Source: Endotrypanum monterogeii (Eukaryota > Euglenozoa > Kinetoplastea > Trypanosomatida > Trypanosomatidae). Taken from it: a DNA stretch of 64,000 nt. Shown piece by piece: positions 20,455 through 30,550 of the stretch. Positions within the stretch are counted from its first letter, which is position 1; every line of letters starts with the position of its first letter. Position numbers and translations under genes: made by a program. The stretch lies in NCBI GenBank assembly GCA_000333855.2, contig CM007318.1, positions 439,772 through 503,771 of the forward strand. The letters are read 5' to 3'. The notes beneath the pieces were generated by a model that made no database searches, was not told the origin of the DNA, and worked only from the letters and a program-made list of their open reading frames with translations.

Positions 20455-21772
20455 TTTGAGACCGCGCACACTCGTGAGGGTGCAGGCAGCAGATGAGCAG
20501 AAAAAAAAAAAAAAAGAGAGGTCCCTCCGGTGGCGTACACAACGAATCTCCACGAGACAATCGTTACAATAAGTGCGAGGGTGGGGGCAAAGGCAGATGT
20601 ACAGGGAGTGCGCCACGTGCAGATGGCGCCTTGCAGGATTCACGAAAGCGGCTTTGTGGTGAAAAAAATAGTGATAATAAAATCGAAGCGTACCAGCGCT
20701 GTCCTGTGTTTGTGTGTTTTTTTTTTTTGGTGGTGGTGGTACAAAGGGGGGGGGGAGTGGAGCAGGTCTGTATACACGTGCCTTGATGTATGGAAAGATC
20801 AAACCTAAGCGAGAGGCGGCTGGCGGTTTGGCGAGCAGAGAAGTGTGGAGGGGAGGGGCAACGGGCAGTTGTATAGCCCAATAGATCAAGATCTACAAGC
20901 AAACAGTGGGGGGGGATGTGAAAAGGGATAAAGGAAAAAGCAGGGAGTAGGGCAAGCAGAGAACAAGAGAAAGAATGGAAAAAAAAAACGAGAACTCAAG
21001 GGACTGGAATAACTATCAAGAAACAATTAGAGGAATCGTGAATGCTGTCGGTTGGTGTAATGATGCGTGCCAAAAAAAGAAGCGAGGTTTGGTAGAATTG
21101 AGATGCGTGAGGAGCCATCACATCAAAGAAACCGACAGTTGATAGATTTCGACCGAGTAGTAGGAAAAAAGTGAAGAGGACATAGCGGCAAGCGACCGAG
21201 AGACCAGAAAAGGAGGCTGTGCAATGCAATGCAATGCAATGTAGAGAGGTTTTCGTGAAGCTGTAGACCATCCACCTTTTCGTTTCCAAAAATACCGTCC
21301 CGGACGCGAGTGGTGCACTGGGTACTTCCAAATGTTGGAAGCACAACTGCATTTTCAGTGTAAATCTAGCTTTTTCATACCGAGTAGATACGCATCATTT
21401 TTTTTTTGCCCAGGGCATTCGCTTCTCTTTTGTTGTTGAGGTAGACCAGAGCGACACTTTGTCGTGCCTAGCCCCCTACCTCCCCCCGCCCCATCCGCAA
21501 CCCACCCACCCGGCCATCCCTTACTTGGAGGTAGATCGTGACAATGGTTCGCACCAGGAGGTGCTGGCCTAAGAGGATCCAGGGGGGAGGGGGAAAGAGG
21601 GAGGGGGGGGGCTTAGGAGACAAAAAAAAATCAAGCAGCGTTAGGATGCAGGCCCAGGGATGTGGCGAGTAGTAGATGCAGCGGTGCACACACTTCAAAG
21701 GACGAAGACGCAAACACACACCAACACAAGACACAGAATTCACCCTCAAAATGCAATTAGAAAGTGTGTCAC
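20455..21772. other. Intergenic region, DUF167 gene to ATG101-like gene
   Basis: About 1.3 kb without a supportable gene. A GCAAT repeat (21219-21241) and poly-purine blocks on the plus strand (20935-20990 and 21580-21630) stand out. The latter are minus-strand pyrimidine tracts suited to trans-splicing. Confidence 0.5.
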
Positions 21773-22387
21773 TCATTCCCGTGACTCCTTTTCTAGCACA
21801 GCCGTCAGTTGAGCCCGCGTCCCAGGAAACATAATCCGCACAATCTTCTCTCTTGAAGTGCCACCACGCGCCAGAGTGACTTCAACGCGATTTGAAAATA
21901 CGCCCTGTGAAGGCAGTGTGTTGGACTTGTTCGTCGTCCTCTGCGAAGCGCCCGCATCAACGAGCGACGTCGACAACGAGGCCGAGCCTGCCGCTGCCGC
22001 AGCCTTTGACTTTCCTCTTTTTCCTGATTTCTTGTCTGCGCCGCTAGTTCCCGTAGAGGATTTGACCGCCGCAGCAGTGGCGGCCGCATCTGCCATGACT
22101 ACCTGTGCATAGGAGGTGTCTTTCACGTACTCGGCAAGATCTGCCTTCATCGCGCTGTGACCGCGCTCAATCAATTCATCCAGGAAGCGCAGCAGCTCTG
22201 CGTTCGCTTGGCCTTCCATCGGCGGTGCCGCAATACGGAAGTCTACCTCTGACAGTCCTGGTGTCAGGGGTGCCCCAAACGCAGACGCGCGTGCGCCTGG
22301 TTTGGCATGCACTGTAAGTAGGTATTGTCCAGGCTGCACCTGAACTAAGCAGGGGAACATGCGACCAAAGAAAGCTCCTCGTCGCAT
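21773..22387 (-). CDS. DUF167/YggU family protein
   Basis: About 204 residues from the ATG at 22387 (MRRGAFFGRM); a second in-frame ATG lies at 22360 (MFPCLVQVQPG). The YggU/DUF167 (human C15orf40-like) fold is recognised from LLTVHAKPGARASAFG, then VDFRIAAPPMEGQANAELLR and, near the end, VEVTLARGGTSREKIVRI. The family has a small alpha/beta fold of about 100 aa and no settled biochemical role. Here an Ala/Lys/Ser-rich segment of about 70 residues is inserted between the central helix and the last strands. A strong minus-strand pyrimidine tract ending in AG lies near 22478. The first ATG after it (22391) is out of frame and overlaps the chosen one, so leaky scanning or use of the 22360 ATG is possible. 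Confidence 0.85.
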   Translation of the reverse strand: MRRGAFFGRMFPCLVQVQPGQYLLTVHAKPGARASAFGAPLTPGLSEVDFRIAAPPMEGQANAELLRFLDELIERGHSAMKADLAEYVKDTSYAQVVMADAAATAAAVKSSTGTSGADKKSGKRGKSKAAAAAGSASLSTSLVDAGASQRTTNKSNTLPSQGVFSNRVEVTLARGGTSREKIVRIMFPGTRAQLTAVLEKESRE

Positions 22388-22477
22388 GCATGCACAGAGA
22401 ATATGGGAGCTGAGAGGGTTAACGATGCCCGCAAACCTCTTCCAGTTATCTGGCGACACACACACACACACACACAG

Positions 22478-22530
22478 CTACAGGAAGAGAAGGAGGAAAG
22501 ATAAAAAGATAGAGAAGGCAAATTGACACA
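22478..22530 (-). promoter_or_regulatory. Predicted trans-splice acceptor for the DUF167 gene
   Basis: The minus strand is almost all pyrimidine for about 35 nt and ends in CTTCCTGTAG, about 90 nt before the CDS. This fits a polypyrimidine-AG spliced-leader acceptor. The exact site is inferred. Confidence 0.45.
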
Positions 22531-23443
22531 GAAGAAAAAAAAGGAATCCGAAAATCGTTTCGGCGCGCCGCACGGCGGAGAGATCAGAGAAAGACCCCCA
22601 TGCCCAGTAGCTACTCGAGAAAGAGACCTACAGAGAGGCATCACCTTCATCACAGATCATCCGTGTCGATTGTTTCGAACACGAACAGCCTTATCCCTTT
22701 CCTCTGTTTTTCATTTGTCGATTCGGTTTAAATAATGGCGATATAGAAGTGTGCAAGTATTCATCGTCGAAGCCGTTCAAGGAGGTGGGCAGTATTTCCT
22801 TGATATATTCCCCTGCTCGTACACTGCTTCCGCCCCCCCCCCCTAAGGGACTCTCATGGGCATAGAAACCCCCTGACGAAATCGCTCGATCGTCACTAGG
22901 GTGTTCCTCGCAGACAGAGACCAATCCACAAAAAGAGAGTAGGCAGGAGATTGGCGGAAATGGGGAGGAGATAGTCGAGTGCTCGAGGACGGACACGAGG
23001 ACAAAGGTCAGTGGGTGGATGAAGGGCGTGCATCGATAGGGGGGGGGGGAACATCACCGCACTATTAAGCATAGAAATCTAGTTTTGCCCGCACCCACCG
23101 CACCTTTCCTATTTCCTTTTTGAGAAGGGAAGGGATAGGAAGCAGAGAGGTCGGATAACATACATACATCTCACACAAGGAGGTGGCTACCCAGCTTGCT
23201 CCTCCCTCCATCCCTCCCCTGGAGTGTCCCCCTCTGACTGCAGAAACTGAGCACCTAGGCCCTTGGCACACTCAGAAGAGGACATGCAGACCTTTTTCTT
23301 CCCTACCATCAAAGGCTGCATATTGTCCATTAAACCTGTCCTAGTGGCAACGCAACGTGTACGACATAAATGTTTCGGATGCTAACATACACACACACAC
23401 ACAAACACATACACAAACCTCTTCCTCGCCTCGCCTCCTTACC

Positions 23444-23904
23444 TGAGAGGCCTGCTCACTTTTCTTCGCCACCGGACCGAGCCTCTGTGTGGAGAGCTCG
23501 AGGCGATTTCTTGCAGCTGATGTCTGCAGTCAGGCTCTGGTCACATTTGCACCAGACCTGTCCTGCGACAATGAGCACGACAGCCGCGCCTGCATGGCTG
23601 TCATGGCGAGCAAGCGACTCGCAGGTATCTCATCCCCTACATCTGGCGGTGTCGGCGAGGCTACCGGCGAGGCAGGGGCGGGTAGAGGTCGAGGCTGTGC
23701 GGGGAGGGGGTCGTGTAGAGCCGACCAAGTCGACGTGGCTGCAAGGTAAGCCCACCGCAGCCCCTCACTGCAAGATGCGCCTGTGACAAGCTGTGGCGGC
23801 GTGTGAAACACAGAGCAGTTTGAGAGGCGGAGTGCTCCGGCTGAACAATCAAAGCAAACTTGCGCAGTTCATGCTGTCTGCTGGGCTCAGGTCGATCCCT
23901 CACA
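23444..23904 (-). repeat. 461-bp dispersed repeat, copy B (inverted relative to copy A)
   Basis: Reverse complement of 30551-31011 with 4 mismatches and no indels over 461 bp by my alignment. Read on the minus strand it begins TGTGAGGG and ends CCTCTCA, an imperfect 7-bp terminal inverted repeat. The flanking dinucleotides are GG on both sides (GC on both sides for copy A), which could be 2-bp target duplications or chance. It sits about 220 bp past the Nudix-like stop codon, in the presumed 3' UTR. It has no poly(A) tail and no convincing ORF. It resembles Leishmania SIDER retroposons in size and location, but I cannot confirm membership. Confidence 0.9.
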
Positions 23905-23919
23905 CCCCTCATCGTCGCG

Positions 23920-23923
<4 letters not shown>

Positions 23924-23959
<36 letters not shown>
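23924..23959. repeat. (GT)n microsatellite
   Basis: About 18 GT units directly beside repeat copy B. Confidence 0.9.
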
Positions 23960-23960
<1 letters not shown>

Positions 23961-24122
23961 ACAGGTGCCTGAGGAGCAAACCGAAACGACTTGGGAAACA
24001 CGAGTGCTGATCGTGCGATCACGCACGATAAAGCTCGACTGTTTTTGAACCGACTCGTGATTACTTTTTTTTTTTTGTGGAGTTGGAGGACAAGGGAATT
24101 CGCATTTGTGACATGGTGCTGC

Positions 24123-25475
24123 TCACTTCTCATGGGGGGAGGAGTTAAGGTCGACTGGCCTTCGCCCCATGTGATCGCGTCGCAGCGGGATCAGGCCCTC
24201 TTCATTCTCCCGTCCCTCCTGAAAGCTGTACTGCGGCACGGGGTAGAGTGTTTTTCCCTCCTCTGGCACTCGCTGTCGCTGCGGATATGGCACAGAGCTG
24301 TACACCATATCCATTTCGTTCGCCTCCTCTAGCAGCGCGGGTTTCTCCGGCTCCAGCACCTGTGCTGCCTCCTCTATGGTCGCCGGGCGCTCATCAAAGA
24401 CGGCCCGGACACCAAAGGGGAAGTCCTTCTCATAGGCGAAGCGTCGCACGTACTTGGAGGCACGATCCTCTGGCGTGGTATCCGGGTGAAACATATCGCC
24501 TGGCAACAGAACCGTGGCAACCTTCTCCTGACCATGATGGTACAAAAGCGGTTGCACTTTGCGCGGTTCATCGCGGTTTGTCCGCCTCGTCACATCTGCG
24601 TAGGTAGGGCACTCATTATGTAGCTCTGATAACGCGATGACGTTGGGCGTCGGCATGTTCATGATGCCGGCGTTAAAACGTGCCAGTGCCTCCATCGGTG
24701 ACACCCACACAAGCTTCTCGCCAACAGTGGAAAGGGTGTATTGCACATCCGGAATCTTATCCAGCGTCACGAGGTAGCTCAGGTTCTCAAAGCGGAAGGT
24801 TTCGGTTGTGGGTGTGACGATAGTCCGGAACGGAGCCATTTGCGAAAGTGTAGACTCCATGGGAAGCTCCAGCACATCCATCAGCTGCCGCATTGCCTTT
24901 GCGTACTGATAGCAAATCAGGAACCATCGCCGTGGCCCAGGCGGTCCCTCGACCTCTGCCACCACACCGCCCTCCTTGGGAATGAGCAAGAGATTGGTCT
25001 GCACGAACAGGGCGCGCATTGCAGCGAGGCGATGGTGTATGTCGGCCCACTGTGTGGTCACACCACGCCGACGGAGGACTTTGGCCCAATCCTCCGAGGT
25101 GTCTTCAAGGGAGACAGGGAGGGACGGCAGCACGAATTGATCCTTGACGTATTGTCCCTTTGACTCACGGTACATCATCAGCACTTTGTAGTCATTGTCC
25201 ACGCCAGCCTCGACCTTGGCAGGGTCGATATGCTTATTGTGACCAACCAGTATTGTCGTAGCGGCGCGGCGCGTGGGGATCGGCTCTCCGAGCTTTGGCT
25301 TCTCACCATACTCGCGGTCGGCAAACGGAACCGGCGTGGCCCAGTAGTCCTTGAACTGCTCCTTGTACGGGCTCTGCTGCACGTCTAACAACAAATTTCG
25401 AATACCAGGTTTTGCACGAAAGTCTGGACTCTCCCCCGAAACATTCAGAAGTAGTCGAAGTAGTGTCCTGCGCAT
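24123..25475 (-). CDS. NUDT19-like Nudix-fold protein, probably mitochondrial
   Basis: A 450-residue protein. The N-terminus (MRRTLLRLLLN) is short, basic and hydrophobic, like a mitochondrial presequence. ATTILVGHN (72-80) and DYKVLMMYRESKGQYV (95-110) match the first Nudix strands. WVSPMEALARFNAGIMNMPTP (257-277) matches the NUDT19-type W-x-P-x-E-A-L and PPT region. The segment where the Nudix box REUxEE should lie reads AAMRALFVQTNLLL (151-164): the Arg is kept but the metal-binding glutamates are missing, so pyrophosphohydrolase activity is doubtful. Kinetoplastid mitochondria contain a Nudix-motif factor, MERS1, in mRNA processing complexes. This gene could be that or a paralogue, which I cannot settle without alignment. 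The Arg/Glu/Pro-rich tail (about 350-450) is lineage-specific. Confidence 0.8.
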   Translation of the reverse strand: MRRTLLRLLLNVSGESPDFRAKPGIRNLLLDVQQSPYKEQFKDYWATPVPFADREYGEKPKLGEPIPTRRAATTILVGHNKHIDPAKVEAGVDNDYKVLMMYRESKGQYVKDQFVLPSLPVSLEDTSEDWAKVLRRRGVTTQWADIHHRLAAMRALFVQTNLLLIPKEGGVVAEVEGPPGPRRWFLICYQYAKAMRQLMDVLELPMESTLSQMAPFRTIVTPTTETFRFENLSYLVTLDKIPDVQYTLSTVGEKLVWVSPMEALARFNAGIMNMPTPNVIALSELHNECPTYADVTRRTNRDEPRKVQPLLYHHGQEKVATVLLPGDMFHPDTTPEDRASKYVRRFAYEKDFPFGVRAVFDERPATIEEAAQVLEPEKPALLEEANEMDMVYSSVPYPQRQRVPEEGKTLYPVPQYSFQEGRENEEGLIPLRRDHMGRRPVDLNSSPHEK

Positions 25476-25504
25476 GACTTCAACCGTCTACCGGTGGCAC
25501 CAGT

Positions 25505-25543
25505 CTTGCAAGTGGGGGAGGAGGGAGTTAAGGGGAGAGGCAA
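25505..25543 (-). promoter_or_regulatory. Predicted trans-splice acceptor for the Nudix-like gene
   Basis: The minus strand reads as about 30 nt of C/T (plus-strand purines 25513-25543) followed by the first AG at 25506-25505, about 30 nt ahead of the ATG at 25475. This is a compact polypyrimidine-AG arrangement. Confidence 0.5.
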
Positions 25544-25820
25544 GTGAATCGATATATATTTTTTTAAAGGTGTGGATACGATCTGCTCATGAGTTGAAAG
25601 ACCTCGAATTAAAGAAGATGCCAAGCCAAGACGCGATCCTTCACCTGTTGGGGCGTGGATTAAATTCCCAGACCAATAGAAAGCCGGCACGCGTGCCCTA
25701 CTTCGTCTGTCTGACCTGACTGCTTGACAAATGGAGCCCCGATCCCCACCACTCTCCAAGAGAGAAAATAATAATAATAGATGAACTGAGTTTTCTCAGC
25801 GCAAGTTTCGCAAGAAGCTG

Positions 25821-25823
<3 letters not shown>

Positions 25824-25868
<45 letters not shown>
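25824..25868. repeat. (TA)n microsatellite
   Basis: About 22 TA units, one of the longest in the window, upstream of the Nudix-like gene. Confidence 0.9.
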
Positions 25869-25875
<7 letters not shown>

Positions 25876-28031
25876 GCGAGGTGTGCGTTAGCTCTCACCC
25901 AGCGCAAAATAATTGCAGTTAAGGAAACAACCGCCTCTTCCCTTTTTTTTTCTTTGGGAGCACGGGAGTCGACACTCTTCGTACGCGTTCGGGTACTGGA
26001 ACACAGAAAGCTGGGATGAAGTGGCGAATAAGGGAAGCGGTATGCGTGCGGAGAAGCACAAACGAACCCACGCTCACACACGGGCAGGCGAGCAGTCAAT
26101 AATAGGATCTACGCAGCGATGAAAGCACAACATCATCTCTTCGTCTAAGCACCAATCTCGAGGCTTTGCCAAGATGAACCAAATCTCACTTCAGCTGCGT
26201 TTATATAAACATATTATATATATATATATAATATGTATCGAACTTGTGCGTGTGTGTGTGTGTGTTTTGATGCGCAGCAGGGAGATTGGGATGCTTCTCG
26301 CCGGAGGTGCAAGCAAAATATTGTTGAACCTCATACGTGGCAGATTATCACAAAGTGAAGCGGTATGTAAGAAGGGAAAGAAAAAAGAAAAGGAGAGACC
26401 GAAGTGGGTAGTACTTACGACAAGTCATGTGCATAAAAACATTTAAAAAAAGAAAGGGGAGGGAGGCGCGGTCAAACCCAAGGAAGATGTGCAAATGACA
26501 CGCCATATGGGGCTGAGTACACATCACACATCGGCTCGACGCTACGGCTTCTTGTGAAGCAGTTACCGGACCGCATTCCAGAGACTGCAAGACAGCTGTA
26601 GAGCATCGTGTGAGCAAAAAAAAAAAACAGAAAAATACCATCCGCACACACGCACACAAACACACAGATGCACGAAGAGTTGATCGCCTCAATCGTCCAA
26701 TTTCTGCGCCCCTATCTGCATCCTTTTTTTTTTTTTGTAAGAGGGGGCAGGGAGAGAGGAGTGTGCCGTGCAGTCGAGGGGAGGCAGCCATCGAAGAGCA
26801 TTGTCACTAACACTCCCCTTTTTCAGCTGCCTCACAAACCCTACTGAAGGCATTTTTATTGCTGATTGGCAGTGCATGTTCGCGCATGTCACATGACATG
26901 AGATACAATCGAGAGTACAGCGAGAGGACAGCGACCATGTGAGAAGGGTTACAGTACTGGGGTGGGTGGGGGGAGGGGGAGGGGGAGGAGGAAGGGAGAT
27001 ACAGGAAAAACGAAAAAACATGTATCGGGAAGAACAAACCGACAAGCGAGCAAACACCGAATGAGCAGCGGATGTATTTATGGAAGCATTGGGGGAGGGA
27101 GGGAGGGAGGAAGAGAAAGAAAACGTAAGACATCCTACTCACACTTGGACAGAGAGAAAGTAAGATACGACTTGATCATATTTTTTTCTGGCAGACACGT
27201 ACACACGCACGCACACACACTCACGCACACGTACCAAACGAGGCCATCGAGTAAATCGAAGCATCATTGATAAAAAAAAGAGTGGTTAGATACGAAACAG
27301 AGGGGATTTGGCGCCTAATCCCTCGATGAGTATTTCTCTTTTGTGACGGACGGAGAAGATCGAGATGTCAACGCAGAACATTGACTGGACAGAAAACCAA
27401 AGAAAGAACTTCCTGATATATAGAGGTGTGTGCTCGTATATCTCAAGAAGAGGGGCAACATCTTCAATAAATAGAAGAATTAGGAACATAGTAATAGTTT
27501 CTCAGACACAAATACATTTAGGAAGAAAAAAAAAGCGATGCCGAAGGACATCTGCAGCACTCTATGTGTTTTTTGTATTATTCTCTTTCTGTTCTCGTGT
27601 CCCTACCCCGACCCCTCTTCGTTCCTCCTCCCCTTCAACCATGCCGTCTCAACACTTTCCGTTTTCCCTGCGGTGCGTTGTAACCCCCTCCCCTCGCCTC
27701 CCCTCCCTTGCCGTCCCCCCGTTACTCAATGGACTGTTGTGAAATCTCCCATTTTTTTTTCTCTCTAGACATATGCGTTCCTTTTACGAAGATCAAAAAA
27801 ACGTTTCTGCTTCGTCATCGTTACCGCACATTTTGCCATCCCCCCTCCCGCCCTACTTCTCCTCCTCCTTTGTGGAGTTAAGCACAGTGTGCATCTGCAC
27901 TTTGCACCTCACAGAACAATCCACAAAAAAAACATGGGGAGGAAATAAATCCTACAATCATAAAAAGTGTAACGAAAAAAAAAATCTTTTTTTCTTTTAA
28001 GAAGCGAACGGACCAACGCCTTTACCCTCTC

Positions 28032-28067
<36 letters not shown>
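28032..28067. repeat. (CA)n microsatellite
   Basis: About 18 CA units in the 3' region of the UBM/RGG gene. Confidence 0.9.
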
Positions 28068-28324
28068 AACTCTAGGGCAGAAAGAAAGCTTGTAATAGAG
28101 AGTGTGAGGGGGGAAGGGGGGGAATGTTAGCCCCAGATGAGGAACAGAAAATCCTCTCGACAAACACGACAGTTCTTTATTTCTTATGCATAGATGTAGT
28201 CGACTACCGCCTCTTTCGAGGCATCTATTCCTTCCTTCTCACTCCCTCCCTCTGTGTGCGTGTGGCTAATCCACAATTTTTTTTTTTTTCATGTGGCGTG
28301 TCACCTTTGTTCTACCACTACTTT

Positions 28325-28879
28325 CTAGTTGTCGCGGCCGTGACGGGAGCGCGCGAGGGCGGAGCGGCGATCGCGGTTACGGTTGCGCTCGTTGCGCTCC
28401 GCACCAGAAATACGACTGCGGCGCGGGGCTGATTTCACTCCCCGACGGTCATTTTGATCGCGGTCACGACCGCGTCCGTTGCCACTGTCCTCAGCGCGAG
28501 TTTTACGCTGTCGGTTGACCTCACGTTCAGCCATACGGCGACGGCCGGCACCAAAACCACCGCTGTTGGCGCTCACTGCATTGCCACCGCGACGGCGTCC
28601 GCCATCGGTGCGCATGCGGCGGCGACCGCCCTGGGCGGGGCCGCTTTCATGGCGGTTTCCGCCACGACCGCCGCCGCGGCGAGAGCGATTGCCACTGTCG
28701 TTTTTGCTTTTGTTGTTGTTTCCGTTTTTGGGGAGGCGCTGGTTGCCACTGACTTTGTTGTTGCCACTCTTTTTGTCACTGTCGGGGCCGGACGAGTTGC
28801 CGCGCCGACGACGATGAAGCTCTCTGCCGATTTTTTGCTCCTTAATGATCTCGGAGAGGGGGCGGTCGACAATTTCCAT
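28325..28879 (-). CDS. Small Arg/Gly-rich protein with UAP56-binding-like motif (mRNA export adaptor candidate)
   Basis: A 184-residue, very basic protein. Residues 4-12 (VDRPLSEIIK, residues 4-13) fit the UAP56-binding motif of ALY/REF, Yra1 and UIF, whose pattern is hydrophobic-D-x-S/P-L-[DS]-[DE]-I-I and which tethers those adaptors to the DEAD-box helicase UAP56/Sub2. The rest is Arg/Gly/Asn/Asp-rich with RGG-type boxes (RRGGGRGGNR at about 66-75, and GRGRDRDQNDRR later), typical of RNA-binding and arginine-methylated proteins. There is no RRM, so it resembles UIF/FYTTD1-type adaptors more than ALY. The ATG at 28879 places the motif at the very N-terminus, as in ALY. A role in nuclear mRNA export is inference. 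A nucleolar RGG protein is the alternative. Confidence 0.8.
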   Translation of the reverse strand: MEIVDRPLSEIIKEQKIGRELHRRRRGNSSGPDSDKKSGNNKVSGNQRLPKNGNNNKSKNDSGNRSRRGGGRGGNRHESGPAQGGRRRMRTDGGRRRGGNAVSANSGGFGAGRRRMAEREVNRQRKTRAEDSGNGRGRDRDQNDRRGVKSAPRRSRISGAERNERNRNRDRRSALARSRHGRDN

Positions 28880-30550
28880 GGTGGCTGTATGGGGAGGGGG
28901 GCCCAGGAATGTGGTGAGGCGTGCAGTAACGAGAAAAAAAACGAGGGTAGTACGACGAGCTGCGAGCGCAGGGCGAAAAAAAAAAAAAAGTCGAGGGACC
29001 CAGGCGAAGAAGAGTGAAAAGAAATCAACAGGAAAGGACGAAAGGGGTGTCGATTGGTTAGGCGACGGAGTGTGTTCGTATGTGTGGGAGGGGGGAGGGG
29101 GGAGATGGTGAGAGAGAGAGAGTCAAGATCAAAATCTATGGGTACCCAATAGCCAAAGCGAGAGAGAGCACACGCAACGTGATACAGATACACACACCAA
29201 GAGATGGAGAGGGAGATATCAAGTCACACACATCCGAGGAAGGGAGAGAAAACGCTATCAGACCCGAGCCCAGATGCAAACACACAAACAAAGGAAAACA
29301 GCTTGAAGTCAAGAAAGAGAGGGTCAAGCGGGTGGTTGGCTACAGGCAAACCACATCAGGTAGAGGGTATCACTGGCAGAATGGAGCTAAACAGAGTAGA
29401 GGTGACAGCGTAGGGGGCAGGCAGTTGGTGTAGCAAGTCAATCAGGGGGCTTGCCCACACACTGTAAGATAATCCGAGTATGTGCGTGTTTTTTTTTGTT
29501 TTTTTTCTTTACGCGACACATGTAATGCCTACATTTTTTGGATTTTCGATGCGAATAAAGTATCGTGTGGTGAATGTGAAAGGCAGACGGTGGATGTGCA
29601 TGAAAGCAGTAAAAACAATGGAAAGGGCAACGTTGATGGATGGAGAAAGCGGCGCGCAATCTACAACGAGTCAGAGGACGTCCGCGACAGAATGAAGGTG
29701 CAAATATGTGGCTAAGCATGTAACCTGCAAGGCAGCAGGGGACTTTGTTCATGAGAAGCATGCACTCACCTGAGGACTGCAGCAGAGAAGAAAAAAAAAA
29801 ACACGCTCGAGGAGAGGCATCTCTCTACATTGAACTTTGTTGGGAATCTCTTTGTTTGTTTGTTTGTTTGATTCGGCTTTGAATTCGAGACGCATTTTTT
29901 TTTCCAGTGAATGACAGTGCACCTACAAAATTCAGAGTGGCGCAGGAGATTGCTTTGTGCACTTCCGCTCCTGCCTCACTTGATTCAGCTCTTCTGTACC
30001 CGCATACCCCGCACGTGTGTGCGCCGTTAATAAACCGCCACTGTCGTCGACCCCTCTTCAGTAACAAGAAAAAAAAAGGTGAGCAAGAAAGTTGTACAAT
30101 TCGGTGAGAGAGTAGGGAGGGGGGGTAATGAGGGAAAGAAAACTGGAGATAAAAGCGTATGCTACCACGGTGGGGGTGTGCCCCAATATATGAGCAAAGG
30201 GAACAGGGGGAGAAGGGGCTGGCACCCTCGGATGGTGAGCACATACATGCACCATAGGCAATCAGCGGCAGTTAATCGTAATTGTACCGGAATAAATAAA
30301 TAAATACTGCAAAGCACCACAATAACATTTTTTGTAAGATTTCTCAGGTAAACGAGAGCAACCTAAACACACACAAACAAGCAAACAAGGCTCGGGGAAA
30401 AGTAATCCAATAAAGATGCAGAAAAGAAGCAATAAATTCAGGGTCCTAGATAACTAATATATATATAGAGGTGGATATGTACATGCGTAGGTGTACTTCA
30501 AACGAGAGGGATAAGTCGTCGACCCTGATGACCATCATCGGAAACAAAGC

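Larger units (their letters stand above)
22388..24122. other. Intergenic region with inverted-repeat copy B
   Basis: About 1.7 kb between the Nudix-like gene and the DUF167 gene, with no gene. It contains the 461-bp repeat copy (23444-23904) and a (GT)n run. The 22480-22560 stretch is a good minus-strand pyrimidine tract for the DUF167 transcript. Confidence 0.6.
25476..28324. other. Long intergenic region between UBM/RGG gene and Nudix-like gene
   Basis: About 2.85 kb of A/T-rich, low-complexity sequence: (TA)n at 25824-25868, a TA-rich patch at 26213-26235, pyrimidine tracts and (CA)n at 28032-28067. The only ORF worth noting is a 67-codon minus-strand ATG frame (27286-27489) preceded by a T-rich tract; I leave it uncalled. 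Otherwise I see only presumed 3' UTR. Confidence 0.55.
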
